NCBI GenBank assembly: GCA_003244035.1
Contig: QHBV01000135.1
Span: 1-7,707 of the forward strand
From: Solirubrobacterales bacterium
GTDB lineage: Bacteria > Actinomycetota > Thermoleophilia > Solirubrobacterales > Solirubrobacteraceae
Reading direction: 5' to 3'
Length of the DNA: 7,707 nt
Each line of letters opens with the position of its first letter. Position 1 is the first letter of the stretch. Below are positions 4,160 through 7,707 of this stretch, one piece after another. A model generated the notes under the pieces. It made no database searches. It was not told where the DNA came from and saw nothing but the letters and a program-made list of their open reading frames with translations. A program made the position numbers and the translations under genes.

Positions 4160-7100
4160 TTACTTGACGGTGTAGCTGTAGGGGATCGCCGCCACCTCAT
4201 CCCCGTTGGGCAGGTCCGCGCTCTGGTAGACGATGTTGCTGTAATCGTCCAGGTAGAGCGTGCCGCTGACCTTGGTCCCGCTCGCTCCCTTGGGAGTGAT
4301 CGTGACCGGGATCATCGCCGTCTGCCCCGGACCCACGATCTGGGGCGAGAACCCATCCAGAACCCCGGGGTTCGTGCTCGCCTGCCAGATGTCGCCGGTC
4401 TGCGTGCTGACGGTCGGATCAAACGCCGCTGATGTGCTCGTCATGGTCGTCGTTACCGGCTCGCGGGGCGCCCCGGTGGCCCCGAAGGCCCCGGACACGG
4501 TGGGGATCACGAACCACGGGCCCTGCGCGATCGGGTCAGCGGCCAGCGAGCCGCTTACCGTGCTCCCCACGGTCGACCCGATGTCCGGATCGCCGTCGAA
4601 CTGGCTGGAGTCGAACTGGATCGGCGTGCTGCCCGTCGTGCTCGCGGTCACCGCGAGGTTCGACGTGTGAGTGGGGACCAGGTACTCGGGCTGGTTGTCG
4701 GCGAACGTCAGCGGCACCGTGGTGTTCGGACTGTTGAGCGACACCAGGTTCATCGGCACGCTCTGCGGGGTCCGAGCGTCGAGGAAGTACGCCTCCGGCG
4801 CCGGCCCCGCGTTGGTCACCTTGACGTTGTAGGTCTGCGCCTGTCCGGCGGCCAGCTTGGTCGTCGGCGAGGTGGGCAGGCCCGCCGCGGTGGCCGGCAC
4901 GGCGGCTTGGTTCGTGCTGACCGTGAACGGCTCGGTCAGCGCGGTTCCCGACACCTGAGGAGCGAACGTCACGATCAGCGTCCATGCCCCCTGGGCGGGC
5001 GAGAGGACATGCAGCTGGGCGCCAAGCTCGTCGGTGAACGAGCCGTTGCGGCTGCCCAGCTCATTGGACGCGAACGCCAGCGCCTCCCCGTCGGGGCTGA
5101 TCAGATAGGCCGAGAACGGGTTGTTGGGGTTGTCGGCCAGCTTGACCGCCGCGTTGAGCTCGCGCTGACCGGCGGCGACGTCCATCTGATACGTGAACGA
5201 CTGGCCGACGTTGAACTGCCGGCCGTTGCCTCCCGTCAGCGTCTGGTCGAATGACTCGTTGCCCATCGGGATCAGGCTGCGCAGCGTGACCGGAATCGTG
5301 GTCTGGCGTCCGAAGCTCGGTCCGCTGTCGCTGGTGATGGCGATCGAGCCGGCGTAGTCGCCCGGCGTGGACGGGGTGGAGCCGGACACCGTGATCGGAG
5401 CCGACTGCCCCGGGGCGAGCGTAAGCGTCTGCGGGGTGACCTTCCCGACCGACACGTAGCGCGCCACGCCGGCGTCGAACAGGACGGGGCCGGTCGTGCC
5501 GCCCAGGCTGGAGACCTTGCTCCACACATAGGCCGTCCAGGCGCCCGCCTTCGGGTTGGTGATCTGAGCGTTTCCGTAGTTGCCGTCGCCCTGCGGCACC
5601 GAGTAGTCCGCCAGGTTGCCGCTCGGGTCAACCAGAGTCAGACGCACCCGAGCGTTGAGGTCCGTTCTGGACGCGTTCTGATAGGCGATCGACGCGTTCA
5701 GGCGACTCTCCCCAGCGGGCACGGTAAACGTGATCGGCTGATAGTTAGAGGAATTGCCGGCCCAGTCGGTCGTCTTTGGGCTGGAGGAGTCGCTCAGGGT
5801 CACCTTGGTGTTGTCGAGCGACTGATACGGCCCCAGCACGCGGGTGGCCAACGACAGCTTCTGAGTTGTCGCGCCGTTGTTGGTGATGGTGTCGCTCAGG
5901 CTCACCGGCGTGCCGGGCTGATCGACCGCGTTGAGCTGCGGAGCACTCTCCAGCAGCGTGGCGCCTGTGGCCTTCGGAGAGCTCGCCGGGGCCTTGAACG
6001 ACGCGGCAGCCTGCACCGCCTTGTAGGCGTCCACCAGGCCGGAGCCCTGCTGGTCGGCGGGCGCGGCGATGTCATCGGCCGTGCTGGCGAGGATCTGCTT
6101 GATCTGTGCCGGCGACGGGTTGGTGCCGTGGGTCTTGTGGTAGGCCTCGATCACCAGCGCCGCCACGCCCGCGGTCAACGGGGAGGACTCGCTCGTGCCG
6201 CCGAACGGGATGACCGGCGTCGGGTTGCCCGCGTAGCTGAGGCACTCCGAATACATCTTGGTGTTCGTGGAGCACAGCGCCCAGTTGAGCTCGCCCGGGG
6301 CGACCAGGTCGACGGTGTGCCCGTTCTGCTCGAAGCCGCCGGAGCTGAGCGAGCTGATGTTGTTGTCCAGATACCCCGTGACACCCGGGAACTGGGCGCC
6401 GCCGTAGCCGGTCTGCAGGTCGACGCGATAGGACGTGGTGGCGCCGGCGGAGATGACCAGCGGATCGGTCGCCGGGGTGCCGATCGTGCTGGTGACGCCG
6501 GCGTCGCCGCTGGAGGCGACCACGGTGGTCCCAGCGGCCACGGCCTCGTCGTTGGCCCGCTTGATCAGGTCGAGGCTGGCAGGGTCATCCGGATAGAGGT
6601 TGCCGCCCAGAGACTCGTTGAGCACGTTGACGTGATCGACGGTCACCGCGTAGTTGATCGCGTTCAGGAAGCTCGAGTTGAAGCCCGTATTCTCGGCGCC
6701 GAAGATGTCCAGCCCGACGAGACTCGCGCCCGGCGAGACGCCCTCGACGCGAATGTTGCACGGCGTGCTGACGGCGTGGGGACCGTACTTGGCGACGTTA
6801 TAGGTCTCGCGGCCCTGGGCGGCGATCGAGCTGGCGTCCCCGAAGGCCTCCTCGCCGCCGGTAGGCACGTTCGTGCCCTCGCCGCTGAAGTCCTTGTAGT
6901 CGGTGAACACGTGCTGGCCGTTGGCACGGATGAAGTCGGGATTGTTGATGTCCAGCCCGTCGGCGATGAAGCCGACGCTGACGCCGCTGCCGGTGTAGCC
7001 GAGCGACCGGGCGGTCTGCGCGCCGGGCACGTCGGAGTTGGCGTGGATGAGCGATAGAGCCTCGGGGTTGAGCTGCGTCTTGCCGGCCGGGGGGCACACG

Positions 7101-7522
7101 TTGGCGTTCGGCGTCGCGGTGCCGGTGCCCGAGCCGCTGGTGGTGCCCAGTGTCGGGGCGTGGATGACGGCGTCGGGAACGACCTGGCTGACCGCCGCGT
7201 TTGAGCGCAGCTGGGACGCCTCGGAGCCCGACACGGTCGCCGAGATCGCGTTGAGCACGGAGTAGGAGCGGATGTTGCTGGCTCCCGAGGACTTCAGCTG
7301 CGAGTTCACCGGCGCCTGCACGTTGGTTACCGCGTTGCGGCGAGCGGGCTCCTGGCTGCGCGTCGGCGGCAGGTTCTTCACCTGGTCCTTGAAGACGATG
7401 ATCACCCGCTGGTTCGCCGGCTGATTCAGAGCGCCCGCGCCCGACGGCAGCAGGACGAGCATCGACACCAGCGCCAGAGCTGCACAGGTGCCGAGGAGCA
7501 CCACCTTGTTTCGCGTTCGCAA
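4160..7522 (-). CDS. Secreted subtilase-fold serine protease with sedolisin-like active-site residues
   Basis: A predicted extracellular protease of 1120 aa. Residues 1-31 form a signal peptide (RTRNK, then a hydrophobic stretch, cleavage near GAGA/LNQ). Residues 38-121 resemble the I9 propeptide that folds and inhibits subtilases (RVIIVFKDQV to VVPDAVIH). A Gly/Thr-rich linker leads to the catalytic domain, about 160-505. GGTSESSPLTAG holds the nucleophile Ser444, and QGSGLVDAYKAVQ is typical of S8. The usual S8 boxes are altered: the DTG box reads IADGLD (Asp188 shifted by one), no GHGTHVA exists, and the oxyanion Asn box is SSGDAG (Asp340). EEAFGD (Glu225, Asp229) resembles the sedolisin E-x3-D pair. 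The tail (505-1120) is beta-rich with two similar PPC-like units, 600-668 and 780-852. Four mature cysteines (143, 255, 417, 427) could form disulfides. No sortase signal or C-terminal membrane segment is seen. The TTG start at 7520-7522 is preferred over the GTG at 7570 because GGGGAG lies 5 nt upstream and a normal signal peptide results. Confidence 0.9.
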   Translation of the reverse strand: MRTRNKVVLLGTCAALALVSMLVLLPSGAGALNQPANQRVIIVFKDQVKNLPPTRSQEPARRNAVTNVQAPVNSQLKSSGASNIRSYSVLNAISATVSGSEASQLRSNAAVSQVVPDAVIHAPTLGTTSGSGTGTATPNANVCPPAGKTQLNPEALSLIHANSDVPGAQTARSLGYTGSGVSVGFIADGLDINNPDFIRANGQHVFTDYKDFSGEGTNVPTGGEEAFGDASSIAAQGRETYNVAKYGPHAVSTPCNIRVEGVSPGASLVGLDIFGAENTGFNSSFLNAINYAVTVDHVNVLNESLGGNLYPDDPASLDLIKRANDEAVAAGTTVVASSGDAGVTSTIGTPATDPLVISAGATTSYRVDLQTGYGGAQFPGVTGYLDNNISSLSSGGFEQNGHTVDLVAPGELNWALCSTNTKMYSECLSYAGNPTPVIPFGGTSESSPLTAGVAALVIEAYHKTHGTNPSPAQIKQILASTADDIAAPADQQGSGLVDAYKAVQAAASFKAPASSPKATGATLLESAPQLNAVDQPGTPVSLSDTITNNGATTQKLSLATRVLGPYQSLDNTKVTLSDSSSPKTTDWAGNSSNYQPITFTVPAGESRLNASIAYQNASRTDLNARVRLTLVDPSGNLADYSVPQGDGNYGNAQITNPKAGAWTAYVWSKVSSLGGTTGPVLFDAGVARYVSVGKVTPQTLTLAPGQSAPITVSGSTPSTPGDYAGSIAITSDSGPSFGRQTTIPVTLRSLIPMGNESFDQTLTGGNGRQFNVGQSFTYQMDVAAGQRELNAAVKLADNPNNPFSAYLISPDGEALAFASNELGSRNGSFTDELGAQLHVLSPAQGAWTLIVTFAPQVSGTALTEPFTVSTNQAAVPATAAGLPTSPTTKLAAGQAQTYNVKVTNAGPAPEAYFLDARTPQSVPMNLVSLNSPNTTVPLTFADNQPEYLVPTHTSNLAVTASTTGSTPIQFDSSQFDGDPDIGSTVGSTVSGSLAADPIAQGPWFVIPTVSGAFGATGAPREPVTTTMTSTSAAFDPTVSTQTGDIWQASTNPGVLDGFSPQIVGPGQTAMIPVTITPKGASGTKVSGTLYLDDYSNIVYQSADLPNGDEVAAIPYSYTVK

Positions 7523-7527
7523 CGTGA

Positions 7528-7533
7528 CTCCCC
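7528..7533 (-). promoter_or_regulatory. Ribosome binding site of the protease gene
   Basis: GGGGAG on the minus strand, 5 nt before the TTG at 7520-7522. It decides this start against the in-frame GTG at 7568-7570, which would place 16 polar residues before the signal peptide. In the rest of 7534-7644 I see a 10-bp palindrome (CATGCGCATG, 7593-7602) but no convincing promoter. Confidence 0.65.
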
Positions 7534-7644
7534 AGTCGAAATGTGGCGGTCCCCTGCAACCAGCCGCCACAACCTACACCGTCGCACAAGCACATGCGCA
7601 TGCGGCAGCGATGGCTCATGGTCGTCGATCAGCACAGCCGGAAT

Positions 7645-7661
7645 GCGGAGCTTTGCTCCGC
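7645..7661 (-). terminator. Hairpin after the gene at the right edge
   Basis: GCGGAGC-TTT-GCTCCGC is a perfect 7-bp stem with a 3-nt loop, 10 nt after the stop of the partial gene at 7672. It is followed on the minus strand by ATTCC, without a U-run. The position suits a terminator that isolates the protease promoter from the upstream gene. Confidence 0.5.
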
Positions 7662-7671
7662 CCGACCGCCG

Positions 7672-7707
7672 CTAGGCGACGTCGCGCAGCTTCTGCGCCT
7701 CGGCCAG
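7672..7707 (-). CDS. C-terminal end of an unidentified gene, partial
   Basis: The last 11 codons before TAG (7672-7674) read LAEAQKLRDVA, and every sense codon ends in G or C, as in the other genes here. The start lies beyond the window. The hairpin 10 nt downstream supports a real gene end. The fragment suggests an alpha-helical tail but is too short for any function. Confidence 0.45.
   Translation of the reverse strand: MAEAQKLRDVA

Noticed and set aside
6128..7057. Plus-strand open frame of 309 codons
   Set aside because: It is antisense to the catalytic domain of the protease and carries no known motif.
7523..7570. GTG start at 7570 for the protease
   Set aside because: It would put 16 residues before the basic n-region of the signal peptide and would read through the strong GGGGAG site that serves the TTG at 7522.
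1..7707. CRISPR array, insertion sequence, tRNA or rRNA
   Set aside because: I looked for spaced direct repeats, transposase motifs, terminal inverted repeats and tRNA-like cloverleaf segments on both strands and found none.

Overview
High-GC (roughly 70 percent), GC3-rich DNA from a bacterial chromosome. The gene types (a stand-alone ArsA-like ATPase, a family I pyrophosphatase, an HxlR regulator, a large secreted subtilisin-fold protease) and several proteins that resemble uncharacterised actinobacterial families suggest an actinobacterium. Thermoleophilia/Solirubrobacterales is my best guess, made from sequence feel and not from a search.

Layout. (1) 1-903, plus strand: the 3' part of an ArsA/GET3-like ATPase gene whose P-loop end lies before the window. 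Its last ~20 codons look frameshifted. (2) 904-1044: a convergent intergenic region with two hairpins. (3) 1045-2171, minus strand: inorganic pyrophosphatase (ppa) followed by a 206-aa protein of unknown function, joined by a 4-nt GTGA stop/start overlap. (4) 2172-2366: a structured intergenic region with three stem-loops, one a perfect 11-bp inverted repeat. (5) 2367-4074, minus strand: an HxlR regulator, then a 419-aa protein whose C-terminal half resembles a HEPN fold with its catalytic motif lost. The HxlR promoter carries two palindromes. (6) 4115-4147: a perfect 13-bp-stem terminator. (7) 4160-7522, minus strand: a secreted protease of about 1120 aa with signal peptide, I9-like propeptide, subtilase-fold catalytic domain and a long beta-rich tail. 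(8) 7645-7707: the last codons of another minus-strand gene and its terminator-like hairpin.

How the genes may work together. Ppa hydrolyses pyrophosphate and is probably co-expressed with the unknown protein. HxlR probably represses its own promoter and perhaps the HEPN-like gene behind it. The protease is a separate, exported unit. I see no complete defence system, mobile element, CRISPR array, tRNA or rRNA.

Most interesting points. The protease lacks the subtilisin Asp and His boxes but has an E-x3-D, SSGD and GGTS set like sedolisins (S53). The HxlR promoter has paired palindromes, one touching the start codon. The HEPN-like protein has lost its R-x4-H motif.
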